DNA of 64,000 bases, taken from assembly GCA_029204045.2 (NCBI GenBank), contig CM055063.1, positions 28,217,721-28,281,720 of the forward strand. Direction: 5' to 3'. Below are positions 44,989 to 55,589 of this stretch, piece after piece. The number at the start of each line of letters is the position of its first letter. Position 1 is the first letter of the stretch. Made by a program: the position numbers and the translations under genes. The notes beneath the pieces were generated by a model. The model had not been told where the DNA came from. It saw only the letters and a list, made by a program, of their open reading frames with translations, and did no database searches. Source of the DNA: Tillandsia leiboldiana (lineage: Eukaryota; Streptophyta; Magnoliopsida; Poales; Bromeliaceae).

Positions 44989-45002
44989 TGCAAGTGGGAG
45001 AT

Positions 45003-47052
45003 TGTTAGTTGTATGCCCAAAAAAGCCTATCAGGCTGACGCATTTTATTATATGGAACATATTTGTACTTGATCTTTATTATAATTTGGGCATTTTATGC
45101 CATTCATGTTTGATGTGTCCATGAATCGTCCTTTGATTTAATGAGATGATAATGTATATTCTTAAGAGTTAAGAATTTGAGATACATATTATTAGTGATT
45201 AAGTCATGAATGCTCTCAATCGGAGGATCATCATGGGGACGATGATTGATCCGGCAAGATTGATGTATGTGTCGCTCTCTTTTAGGATGACGAGTCTCAA
45301 GTCATTAGTGTGGGGACACTGGAGCGAACGTGCAGGTGGTTGTTATAGAACAAGGGCACTAAGCGTGACCAATTACGATTAGTTACTTGGATGTCTACTC
45401 TTTCGTCAGTAACTGATTCGATGTTGCAGTGGTACAACTGATCCTTAGACCTGCGACACCACGGCCATTCAATATGAGGCTGCTGTAGTTTGACTATGCG
45501 AACTCTGATCCTAGTCACGGGTCTTAGTAGTATATGTTGGCTGCAGTCGGTTCATATTAGGAATGGGTGTTTGTTTACAGGGGATCTATCGCTCTCGGTA
45601 GAGAGATAATTAGTCCTATGCTATTTGTAAGGCAAAGCTCAGAAATCCCTCGGCCGGGGTAATATGGTTCATGGAAAGGTGTTTCCAAGAGTAACCATAT
45701 GAGCTTGTGTCCTATCAAATTTGTCATATAACGGGTGATGGGGTTTGACGAGTATTCCATGACCTCCACTCAGTTGGGACTATGCGATAGAAGGATTGTA
45801 TTGTACGGTAACTGCACCTTGAGGTTCAGTCCAATATTCACTTCTGACTGGATTGCCACCATATGCTGCTAGGCGTCACTGGTGGATTGTGGGAACCAAT
45901 AAGAATAATTATAGGCGAATAATTATTATACGATGGAAGAATCAAAAGTGTTTGATCCATCAAAAGGAGTTTCGATGATGATGTCGATGGGGATCGCATC
46001 ATATCTCACTACCAGACAGAATTGAACCTATTAGGTCACACACATAAGGAATCGCGCATGATCGATATCAAGGAGATGATAAAGAAGTTTATAGAATGGA
46101 TTAATTATAATCACAATACTAAAGTTTACTAATTTATTAGTAAAAGGACTAATTTGCAATTATTGTAAATTAGAGGTATTTAAGTGCAAAAGTTGCATGG
46201 TGTATTTACTAATCGTTAGTAGATATTTGGAGGACTTATGTGTAAATGTTACACACGTAGGATAATGGATAATCCAATCGGATTAGGATTCGATTTAATT
46301 AGTTACTAGATTTTATCTTGAGATTTAATTTAAAAGATCTTTCTTTGTAACTAATTATAAGATTTAATTAGTTACTATATTTTAGGAGATCTTTTCTTTG
46401 TAACTAATTATGAGATTTAATTAGTTACTAGATCTTTCTTTGTAACTAATTATAAGATTTAATTAGTTACTATATTTTAGGAGATCTTTTTGTAACTAAT
46501 TATAAGATTTAATTTTGTTATAGCCGGCCAACTTCCTATTATAAGAATAGGTAGTACGTATGTGATACGTAACAATTGGAGAAAGATAAAGTGGAAATTA
46601 ATTAAGTCGCGGAACGTAAGAAAACCCTAGCCGCCTATCCTCTCCCTTTTCCTAAAGTCCTCCATAATTAATCGTTCTCGATCTTCGGACGATCTTCGGA
46701 AGATTGCTAGCACAATTAGAAGATTGATTCATCCTCCTTACATCGACGCAAGAATTAATTCGCGATCGGATCGCGAATCAAGGAGAATCGATATTTCGAT
46801 CAAGGGCGTAATTCCGTGTGGACACAAGTAGAGGCCGGGTGCGTGCGCGGCTATCAAGGACGAACAATTTTTACCAACGATCGTCGGCTTTGCGGTGATC
46901 TCGACCCGCGCAAGGTAAAAATTAAATCCTAATTGATGAGATCAATTAGATTACCTTTTTATGATCTAAAACAAAACATGAGGTGATCTTGGTTTAAGGA
47001 AAAATTTTAATTGCGTCTTTCTTCCGCTGCGCATATCCGTATTTTTCTTACA
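45003..47052 (+). repeat. Copia F 3' LTR
   Basis: 2050 bp, differing from the 5' LTR at only a handful of positions by eye. It ends TTCTTACA, followed by TSD ctact. Confidence 0.95.
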
Positions 47053-48494
47053 CTACTGACTACTAGGAACGCTCCTGCCCACCCCCGTGGGGCGTCCTAG
47101 TCTGTCTATCTCAATCATCATCACGCATCCGGAGCGTACTCGAGGGGAGCGTCCCCACCGAGTTCAAGTGTCTCGTCAGTCTCAACTGTCTCATAAGCGG
47201 CACATGCAGGCTATGATCCATGATCAAACAGATCGGAATTCAGTGCTCAGATAGCACAACTCAGTCGGGAAACCCTCCACGACTCGATCAGGGAATGCCC
47301 AAACCCTCTCAAAGCTATGTCGGAGAACCCTCCACGACTAAATCTGATAATGCACATCCCATGGCTAAGTCGGGAACCCTCCACGGCTCAATCAGCCAGA
47401 GCCCAAACTCTCAAAGCCAAGTCGGAGAACCATCTCCTCTACCAAAATCGGAGATACAAACCCATGATCTAGTATAATCCCACAGGGAATCTCAACTCAC
47501 ATGATACTAGAGACTCGTCCCGCAGAGCTCTAAATATCTACTCGGACCCTTGGCACGAGAATATATGCATCCTGAACCTACTCAATCTCTCTGGAAGCTC
47601 ACAATAATTCCAAACTATTTTTAAATCTCAGTTTTCATTAAAACCGGTCCACCGATTTTTAAAATGGGTCAGGTGCCAATATAATGCCAACTAATCATGC
47701 AGTCTAGTGTCAAATCATCCCTAGATCATGCTAAAAATATCTGGGGCTCATAAATGTCTTTCTATGGTTTTCTAGGCAACTATCAGATTTACCAGCTATG
47801 CAATAATAAGCTAAACATGATCAACATGCATACAATAGCTTTAGAAGGCATTCCACACATCTTGAAGAAATTCCAACCCACCTCAAATGCATTCCGCAGG
47901 CAATCGCTGAAGTCGGTGAAGCGCCGAACTTGCACACTGTCAAAACCTCCCGGAAGCACCAAAACCGCGCCGCGCGTGCGCGCGTACCTCGAAAAAATCC
48001 CCGGAAGCCCGAACGAATCCCTCGAGTCCTCTAATAAAAATTCGGCGCGCTCCGGCTCTCGCTGTCCACTCACAGCATGCACCCACGCGGGCATGCACCC
48101 TCGTCTCCGCGCAAAGCAAAAGATGGAAGGATTAATCCAATTAAGCTCAAAGATTCATCAAAATCCATCATCAAAACCATCTAAGGAAAACCAAAAACCA
48201 ACTACAACAATCTGCCCACTTACCTCATGTGCGGCCGGCGCGCGCGAGGCTCCGCTCGGCTCCAAGCAGCAGGAACAGGTAGCTGCACCCTCACACCACC
48301 TCTCTCACACTCTTTCCCTCCTTCTATTTTTCTTTCCTTACTTTCTTTCTTTTCTTTCTCTCTTTCTGTCGTGGAGAAGAAGGGAGGAGCAAGGGGCTCT
48401 AAATAGATGGTGGTGAGCTTGGGGAGGGAAATTACCAAAAAGCCCCTGCTTAAAATCCTTAAACCTGCTTAAACTGGGCATCCAGGAAGGCTGA

Positions 48495-48604
48495 GTACCG
48501 GTACCATTAATTGTGTACCGGTACTAACTCAGTTAGTTCCGGAACACAAGGTTGGTTCCGGAACTGGCCCTCTAGTTCCGGAACCTAAACCCCTGTTTCG
48601 GAAC
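48495..48604 (-). promoter_or_regulatory. Phased palindrome array of LTR A3
   Basis: GTACCGGTAC centres are at 48499.5 and 48519.5. GTTCCGGAAC centres are at 48540.5, 48559.5 and 48579.5, and a GTTTCGGAAC variant is centred at 48599.5. Steps are 20, 21, 19, 20, 20 bp. Order relative to the TATA-like box (about 98 bp away) is the same as at 7487-7597 and 1941-2632: four TTCCGGAA-type sites distal, two GTACCGGTAC sites proximal. Confidence 0.72.
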
Positions 48605-49248
48605 TCCAGCCTCCAAAAACCTGAAATCTCCTGAACCCCACTGTAAGCTTATTGCCCCGGAAGCTTCCGCACCACTCCGAAATCTCCTGAACCCCACTGT
48701 AAATATAAAGTACACAAATCCCAAGCTTTTCCCACTCGAAAGCTCAACGGTGGGGTCGGTGTGCCCAAACCAACAATCCGGTGCTCTCGCAAGAAATCCT
48801 CTCTTGGATTCTTTTCTCATCTCTTTTCTCAATCTCCAACGGGGGTTATAATTAAATAAAACAATCCTTTAATTGCCAACCCCAAATCACTTTTTGCCTT
48901 CGGGGCCTCTGCGTTAGTCCGAATCAACCCGAACTCCGCTGTAATCTGAAAATACACGTGTTCCAACACTTTCCCATTTTCTGTGCACAACCGCGGAGTC
49001 AGTTCTCTATCCAATCCAATACTCAACAAGTACTCTACAAGTACACAATGCCTCGAAATCGCTGATTCAAACTGGCTTCCAAGTTCGACGCCGCTAACTC
49101 ACTTTTCTTCCAAAAGGGCTCTGCGTCGATCCGAATCAATTCAGACTCATCTGTAAACACAAATGGAATACGCCCCAGGCGATTTCTCCGCACCACGCCA
49201 TCTTGCGAGGTCGGTGCACTCTGCAAAGTCCCGGTACTCTACAATAAT

Positions 49249-50765
49249 TGCACTTGAATCGTTTTAAAAATCGAGAAAACCGTTTTAAGGAAAATCAGCT
49301 TTTTAAAATGTGGTTTTTAAATCATGAGTTCGCCAGAGGTATGGCATAGGTTCAGGGTGCATTTGACCTCGTGCCTGGGGGCCGAGTGGATACTTTTTGA
49401 GTTTCGAGATGAGTTTCTAGTGTCAGGAGAGTTTGAGATTTCTTGTTGAGATTGTTGAGATTATTCTAGATCAGGGATTGTGCATTATCAGACTGAGTCG
49501 TAGAGGTGCTTCTTCGACTTAGCTTGAGAGTTTGGGGTTATGGCAGATCGAGTCGTGGAGATTTCCCGACTTAGCCATGGATTGTGCATTATCAAATTGA
49601 GTCGTCGAGGGTTCTCCGACATAGCTGTGAGTGTTTGGGCTTTTTCTGATTGAGTCGTGGAGTCTTTTTCCGACTGAGTTGTGCTTTTTGAGCATCGAGT
49701 TGCCGATCTGTTTGATCGTGGATTATAGCCTGCATGTGCCGCTTATGAGATAGTAGAGACTAATGAGATACTTGAGTTCGGTGGGGTCGCTCCCCTCGAG
49801 CTACGCCCCAGGTGCGTGTTGTTGATGCGACTAGTTGATACACTAGAGTTCGCTTGAGATTGAGATAGTCCGTGTGGGACGCCCTACGTAAGTCCCGTCC
49901 CAGTGGGGATGAGGTGGCAGTAGGTTTGGCGCAGGCTTGACTGGACCCTATGTGGCAGTAATTGAGATTGGGTGATATGAGCGGGTGGTTACATATTATG
50001 TTCTTAGATGGGTTTTTCCTTTGAGCATTGATACTGAGGCATTTTAGCAGTAGCGTGTGTATGCATAGCATGTTTATAGTAGAGTTTCCTTGAGCATGAT
50101 GATCGTGGCATGTTAACGGTAGTTTTCATTCAGCTTACCCATTATCAGTAGCTTACCCGCTACTGAGGCATTTTAGCAGTAGCGTGTGTATGCATAGCAT
50201 GTTTATAGTAGAGTTTCCTTGAGCATGATGATCGTGGCATGTTAACGGTAGTTTTCATTCAGCTTACCCATTATCTATCTATCTGCATACCTTTCTGTTT
50301 GCCTCCAGTAGACTTAGTGGGCATACCGTGGATATTGGTGACGGTACCCACTGGGATCTACCTTCTGCAGTAGATCTCACACCCGCTGCGGTGACAGGTT
50401 GTTGTCGACTTAGCATGCGCGGAGACAGCTGATCGAGGTGAGGACGTGGCCGAGTAGTTCCTTACCAGTATTGAGAGTCAGAGGTAGATGTACCCCGTAT
50501 TTTTATGATCCCACTTTTGTACTGGACATTCTGAGAGATTTGTGAGGGTTGTACTTGTATTTTCATAGTTGAGAAACTTGTATTGAGGATTTTTATTTAT
50601 CCAGATGTTCAATTGATTTCTGTAGCTATTAGTTCTTTTTCAGCTCTGATACATGTTTAGCTATAGATCTTTTGCAGGGTAGACGCTTCGTCTGTGCGGC
50701 AGTTTTCGTACAGACGGCGGATCTGTTGGCGAGCCCGAGTCGCAGTTCGACCCCGGGGCGTGACA
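49249..50765 (+). mobile_element. A2 element 5' LTR, second part
   Basis: Continues from 31529 after solo LTR A3 to the LTR terminus GGGGCGTGACA at 50765. It contains the hairpin repeats (49495-49675), a reduced minisatellite, the 129-bp duplication, and the block shared with 1125-1606 and 17150-17420. Confidence 0.92.
50032..50275. repeat. 129-bp tandem duplication in A2 LTR
   Basis: 'tactgaggcattttagcag' starts at 50032 and again at 50161. About 115 bp are identical in both copies, so the duplication is recent. Other A LTRs have one copy. Confidence 0.93.
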
Positions 50766-50773
50766 GATTAGGG

Positions 50774-50790
50774 TGGTATCAGAGCCTAGG
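50774..50790 (+). other. A2 primer-binding site
   Basis: TGGTATCAGAGCC plus TAGG, 8 nt (gattaggg) after the LTR. This matches initiator-Met tRNA and marks A2 as a real element rather than a solo LTR. Confidence 0.92.
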
Positions 50791-51041
50791 AATATAGGTC
50801 GTTGAGGACTTAGTGACTTATTCCAAAGTCAAAAGAGCGATTGGGCTGCAAAAATAAAGGATTTTTTCTCCTGTTGTAATTATAACGAACATAAACCAAT
50901 TGGATAGAAAAGGAAGGTAAAAAGATCTGTTGATTGGACTCCCTCTTTCTTTTCCGGGGTATATATTTTTTTCTTACTATACTAGGCGTAGGATGACTGT
51001 CGTGAGAGACGTGACTTTAGCGAGAGTCCTGATTGAGTCTG
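50791..51041 (+). other. A2 leader
   Basis: About 250 bp of AT-rich leader. The frame from atgactgtcg at 50992 is open to the TRIM, but it is too short to identify as gag. The expected plus-strand gag-pol of A2 is not seen in the window. Confidence 0.6.
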
Positions 51042-51617
51042 TGTGACGCCCCACTTCCCAGGGGGTCACCCATCCTAGAACTACTCTAGCTCTAGCACGC
51101 TTAACTCTCATGTTCCTCTTGGATCTTGCTACCATCCAAAATGCTATAGCCGGGTTAGAGATTTAGTCCTATTATATCATTTATATAGAGGACTAATCCA
51201 AATTCCGGGGGTGTCACATTCTTCCCCCCTTTAAGGCCTGACGTCCACGGCAGGCTCAAGCACACTCACAAGCATCAGGCGATGTGAGACTAGTCTCGCT
51301 AGCCTTAGCCGACCTTGTGAGAAGCTGCACTCCACTCACAACGGTCATTAGCCGGTGAGCCTCGCTCTACCCGCTATATAACCCTGGCTCAGCCGAGACT
51401 CATCTCACATTTCCGGCTGGTGAATGTCTCTGATACCAACTGTGACGCCCCACTTCCCAGGGGGTCACCCATCCTAGAACTACTCTAGCTCTAGCACGCT
51501 TAACTCTCATGTTCCTCTTGGATCTTGCTACCATCCAAAATGCTATAGCCGGGTTAGAGATTTAGTCCTATTATATCATTTATATAGAGGACTAATCCAA
51601 ATTCCGGGGGCGTCACA
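51042..51617 (-). mobile_element. TRIM, copy 2
   Basis: 576 bp, same family as 2044-2619. LTRs are at 51042-51218 and 51441-51617 (177 bp each, one difference seen by eye), with a 222-bp interior, a PBS on the minus strand at 51426-51438 (TGGTATCAGAGAC) and a PPT next to 51218. The left flank is gtctg but the right flank is gtact, so a perfect TSD is missing. Near-identical LTRs imply recent movement. It abuts chromovirus D. Confidence 0.92.
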
Positions 51618-51627
51618 GTACTTAATC
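51618..51627. other. Ten-base junction between TRIM and chromovirus D
   Basis: The sequence is gtacttaatc. On the minus strand, eight bases after D's LTR end (gattaagt) equal the spacer between D's 5' LTR and its PBS (58855-58862). The TSD of D would then be gtctg: left of the TRIM at 51037-51041, right of D at 61582-61586. Confidence 0.75.
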
Positions 51628-54346
51628 TGTCACGCCCCGGGTGTCAACCAGAACCCGGGCCCGCCAACAGATCCGCCGTGCACACAGAATTTTCCATGTA
51701 CACGAAGCGCTGGTAACCTGCTCAGATAGATAATATACAATAAAAGAGCATAAACAGAGCTGAACTAATAGAACTAAAAGTAATCTCAGACTGAAATAAA
51801 CTACAAGCTGAAATAAAAGTACAAAAAACTCCCAGCTCACCATAAATATACAACCAGCTAGTCAAAGCCAGACCCAAAAGTAAACTACTGAAGTCTGAGA
51901 TACAAAAAGGGGTACAATAAAAAACCTCGCTAATCTCTCGCTCGGGGTAGATGATCTAGCTAGTCGGCGATCCTCTTACCTCGTTCTGCCGCTGAAGGCC
52001 GAGCAACTCCCACAGACGACTCTGCAAAGCAAAGGGGGAGAAGACAGAGAACAACCATGGGGGTGAGAACTACTAGATAAACCAGTAGCCTCCCCTAGTG
52101 GGTAAAAACCTCAAATGCTGACGCACCCACTAGGACTATAAGAGGCAAAAGAAAGGAACAGTGGTATGCAATAAAGACTGCTGAAAAAGGAAGCTACCAC
52201 TACTATGCCTCAAAATGCAATGCCAAGAAGATGACTGTATATATGCAACTATAACCCAACTACCCAAGGAGACTCAATCAAAGGGCCAGGAGATACTGGC
52301 ACTGCCTGCTCTTTCTGTGCCCGGCGCTCGGCACGGTGTAAAGTGTCATCACTCACAACTCACCAACTGTGCCCGGCGCTCGGCACGGTGTAAAGCCTAC
52401 TCCGGAGTGGCACTCGAGGGGAGCGACCCACACGAGTAAAGTGTCTCTGTATCAAGTATCTCTGTAACCAATATCACACAATAGCAGGACTGGATCATGA
52501 CTATGATCAAAGTGGGAAAAACTCCATCCACTAATGCAATCCCGATCCCCAATCTGATGCAATAGTAAACATCCGGTTAACCGCCCAAAATCCGCGGTCA
52601 CCGCTGAACCCATAAACCCCAATCTGATAAGGTAAAAACATCTGGTCAACCACCTAACATCCGCGGTTGCCACTATGCCCCACAATCCCCAAAACTAGTC
52701 TAAACTGTCCCAGACAATACTATCTCAAAATCCCGATCAGACTCGAGCATCATGCAGCGATAGAGAAGAACAACAATAAAACATGTTTTCTCCTAAGTCA
52801 AATCCCATAATATAGTGCTGCAGTAAAATGGTGGCTTAACTAGTTGTCCAAATAAGCATGCAATTGTCCATCTTAAAAAGTATTAGAAGAATGATCGAGG
52901 GTTTTTGCAAAGAATTGTTTGAAAACGTTTATGTATTCCTTATTTGCATGCGGTTCAGGATATAGCAATTGTCCAACATTATTGTCCCAAATTTATCGCA
53001 TAGAGGTTATTAATCAAATTAGGGGGCATTGCACCAGGTTCACATGCTAACAGCTAGTTGTCACAAATATAATTGGGGAACTCTAATACTCCTAGTGAGC
53101 AAGTCAACAAAGAGGGAAAACACAACCACCCACCTCGAAAAGCATGCACAACACACCAAGAAATATCCCGCTGTCCTCTAAGCACACCGTCAGCTGAAAC
53201 AATATCCTACAACATCACACAAGTGTACACGGTGTAAAAACTACCAGTCTCAAAACAGATTTTGTTGTTTTTATAATCAGCACGCAAAATGAGGAATTTC
53301 ACCTCTGTCCCGAGCTCCAAAAATCCCAGAAAAATCACGTTTGCGTTCCTCGCGAAAAGTAGCCCAAAATCGACTCTTGAATTGCCTCGATCTGATATTC
53401 CAACGCCGAGAAACAATTCGTCGAAGTTGCCGCTGTCCAAACATCCAAAAAGCAAAAGAGGGGTCAAAACACCTCGGGAATCGTGCCAAGGAATCGGAAT
53501 CCAGAGAAACGACCAACACGAAAAACGAAGCCCTACCTCTTAGGAACACACTGGCGAAGAAATCGTCGAAAAAGGACTCCTGTACTGCGCAGGGGACTCC
53601 TCGGACTGCAATGCGACGATAACGGGCCAAGATTGGGGGAAAACCGAGGCACACTGTAAAATCCGGATCGCCGCTGTCGAACTTCCAGAAAATCTGGGAA
53701 CGCACCACGAGGTAGAAAAATTAGTGAGGAACAACTTCTCTTCAATGGCCTCTCTCTGGTTCTCTCTCTATCTCTTGGGAAAAAAAGAAGAAGAGGGGAG
53801 GGGAGGGCCTATTTATAGGCCCACAAAACAATTGGGAAAATTCCCTTTAAGTCCCCAGTTTCGGGCTGCTACAGTGCGGCCCGGCCCATTTCGGGCGTGA
53901 ACAGTGCGGCACGGCCCGGAATTTTCCGGGCGCGCACAGTGCGGCCCGGCCCAGCCCAGCCCGCACACGGGATCCCGCCCTGTCCAACCGGTCGTCCGAC
54001 CCGGCCCAGGGCCCGCCACGTGTCCCCGGCCGGTCCACATCTCCCCCATGCACCATTTTGCGCAGAAAACTTCCGGGGGTCCTTTTTGGGCATCCGGACT
54101 CCAAAATAAATAAGTAAATAGCCGTTTTCAAGCGTTTTTCCGCGCTGAATCCAAATACGGCCTCCGATTGGCCCAAAGCATTCTCTAAAATTCGGCAAAT
54201 ACCTCCGAAGGCCAAACCAACAGTAAATACCACGCTGTGTCCATCCGAAGCATTCCTTTGATGTACTGTGGGCCTAATACACCAATGATAGGTGTTTCAC
54301 ACCAAGGATTCACGGGAAAAACTATACGAAATCCTGGACCACTACA
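51628..54346 (-). repeat. Chromovirus D 3' LTR
   Basis: 2719 bp. A TATA-like CCTATAAATAGG (minus strand) is at 53808-53819. GC-rich 'cagtgcggcccggccc' words recur at 53872, 53902 and 53937. Confidence 0.95.
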
Positions 54347-54362
54347 TCCTCCCCCACTAACA
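54347..54362 (-). other. Chromovirus D polypurine tract
   Basis: The minus strand reads tagtgggggagga directly before the 3' LTR. Confidence 0.8.
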
Positions 54363-54393
54363 AAAGTTTCGTCCTCGAAACGAAAATCATACC

Positions 54394-55023
54394 TCAATCC
54401 TGAGCCTCGAACAGGTAAGGGTAGGCGTCCATCATCTCTGACTCGAGCTCCCACGTCGCCTCGCGCTCATCATGATTGTTCCAAAGGATCTTCACATAGG
54501 GGATGGTCGGATTGCGCAATTCTTTCACCTCCCGATCTAGGATCCGTAATGGGTGCTCCTCATATCTCAAATCCTCGCTGATCTCGAGAGGCGCAAAGTC
54601 GATGACGTGCGACGGGTCGAAGATGTACCTCCTCAGGGTGGAAACATGAAACACATCATGGACACCAGCAAGTCTCGGGGGAAGTGCAAGTCGGTAAGCA
54701 ACTGGCCCGATACGCTCCAATACCTCAAAGGGTCCAATGTATCGGGGACTGAGTTTCCCGCGAATGCCAAACCTCCTTATGCCTTTGGACGGCGAGACTT
54801 TCAGAAATACATGATCTCCCACCTGAAACTCTAAGTCTCGTCGCCGAACATCAGCATAGCTCCTCTGTCGACTCTGAGCGATCTGAAGGTGCTGTCGGGT
54901 TACTCTGACCTTTTCTTCTACCTCTAGCAACAAATCTGGTCCCAGAGTCCTTCTCTCCCCCACATCACTCCAATATAGCGGTGATCGACATTTACGTCCG
55001 TACAACGCTTCAAACGGAGCCAT
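54394..55023 (-). pseudogene. Chromovirus D integrase C-terminus and chromodomain
   Basis: A 209-codon frame: MAPFEALYGRKCRSP, the GPDLLLEVEEKV block, the basic VRRRDLEFQVGDHVFLKVSP segment and GPFEVLERIGPVAY. It ends with a chromodomain-like module (HPLRILDREVKELR, IPYVKILWNNHDEREATWELE, YPYLFEAQD). The Met at 55023 is internal, separated from the integrase core by a frameshift or stop near 55080. The chromodomain is complete by eye. Confidence 0.92.
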
Positions 55024-55083
55024 TTGAATGCTTGCTTGGAAGCTGTTGTTGTACGCAAACTCAGCCAGTGATAAGTGTCGAAT

Positions 55084-55548
55084 CTATCCACCGCCGAAAT
55101 CTAGGACACAAGCCCTCAGCATATCCTCTAGGATCGGAATCGTCCGCTCCGACTGTCCAACAGTCTGTCGGTGGAAAGCTGTACTGAATCTGAGCTGAGT
55201 CCCCAATGTAGTCTGTAAACTCCCCCAGAATCGCGAAGCAAACCTCGGGTCTCTATCTGATACTATGAAAGCTGGCACCCCATGTAACCTTACTATCTCA
55301 TCCAAATATAATTGGGCTAGTCGCTCGAGTGGCCAAGTAGTCTGTATAGGCAAAAAGTGCGCTGACTTGGTAAGTCGATCCACCACTACCCAGATATCAT
55401 CTACACCTCCTTGTGCCCTCGGTAATCCGACCACAAAATTCATCGTAATGTGGTCCCATTTCCACTCGGGAATTGGAAGACTTTGTAACTTGCCAGCTGG
55501 CACTCGATGCTCAGCTTTTACTTTCTGACAAGTTAAACACTGAGACAC
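55084..55548 (-). pseudogene. Chromovirus D integrase core
   Basis: A 154-codon frame from the zinc-motif cysteines (CLTCQKVKAEH) through the catalytic core. First Asp is at MNFVVG-PRAQGG/VVVDRL, second at IVSDRDPRF, Glu at GQSERTIPILED. In the first motif, MNFVVG replaces the usual MDFV, so the first catalytic Asp appears changed to Asn. It ends FGGG at a stop, then pol resumes in another frame at 55023. Confidence 0.9.
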
Positions 55549-55589
55549 AAACCTCCCAATATCCCTTTTTATGCCATTCCACCAGAAGT

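Larger units (their letters stand above)
32400..47052 (+). mobile_element. Ty1/copia element F (Angela/Tork-like) with assembly gap
   Basis: LTRs TGTTAGTTGT...TTCTTACA and TSD ctact (32395-32399 and 47053-47057). As assembled it reads LTR - internal - LTR (truncated by N) - internal (5' part missing) - LTR. The outer LTRs are nearly identical, so insertion is recent. The second copy's defects cluster toward the gap, which suggests the duplication is not real and that the element is a single ~9.5-kb copy. The gag start (RILDTNRLTRPNFTDWLRNLRIVL) resembles Angela/Tork-type copia gag. Confidence 0.93.
31530..49243 (-). mobile_element. Solo LTR A3 (A family), split by copia F
   Basis: A-family LTR on the minus strand, TGTAGAGTAC (49243) to GGCGTGACA (31530), with perfect TSD ataat (31525-31529 and 49244-49248) inside A2's LTR. 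Without the copia insertion (32400-47052 plus one TSD copy) it is about 3.06 kb and has no gag-pol, hence a solo LTR. A minus-strand TATA-like box is at 48397-48407, and a donor-like GAGGTAAGT near 48218-48226. It is opposite in orientation to its host A2, so transcripts could fold on each other. Confidence 0.93.

Noticed and set aside
32400..47052. A real tandem copia (three LTRs, two internals)
   Set aside because: The error gradient toward a 100-N gap and LTR variants shared between the middle and right LTR favour a single element assembled twice.
53277..53708. A 143-codon frame conserved in both D LTRs (also 60513-60944)
   Set aside because: Conservation is explained by the two LTRs being copies of one sequence. 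There is no known domain and no start context that stands out. Still, its presence in other D copies could be tested.
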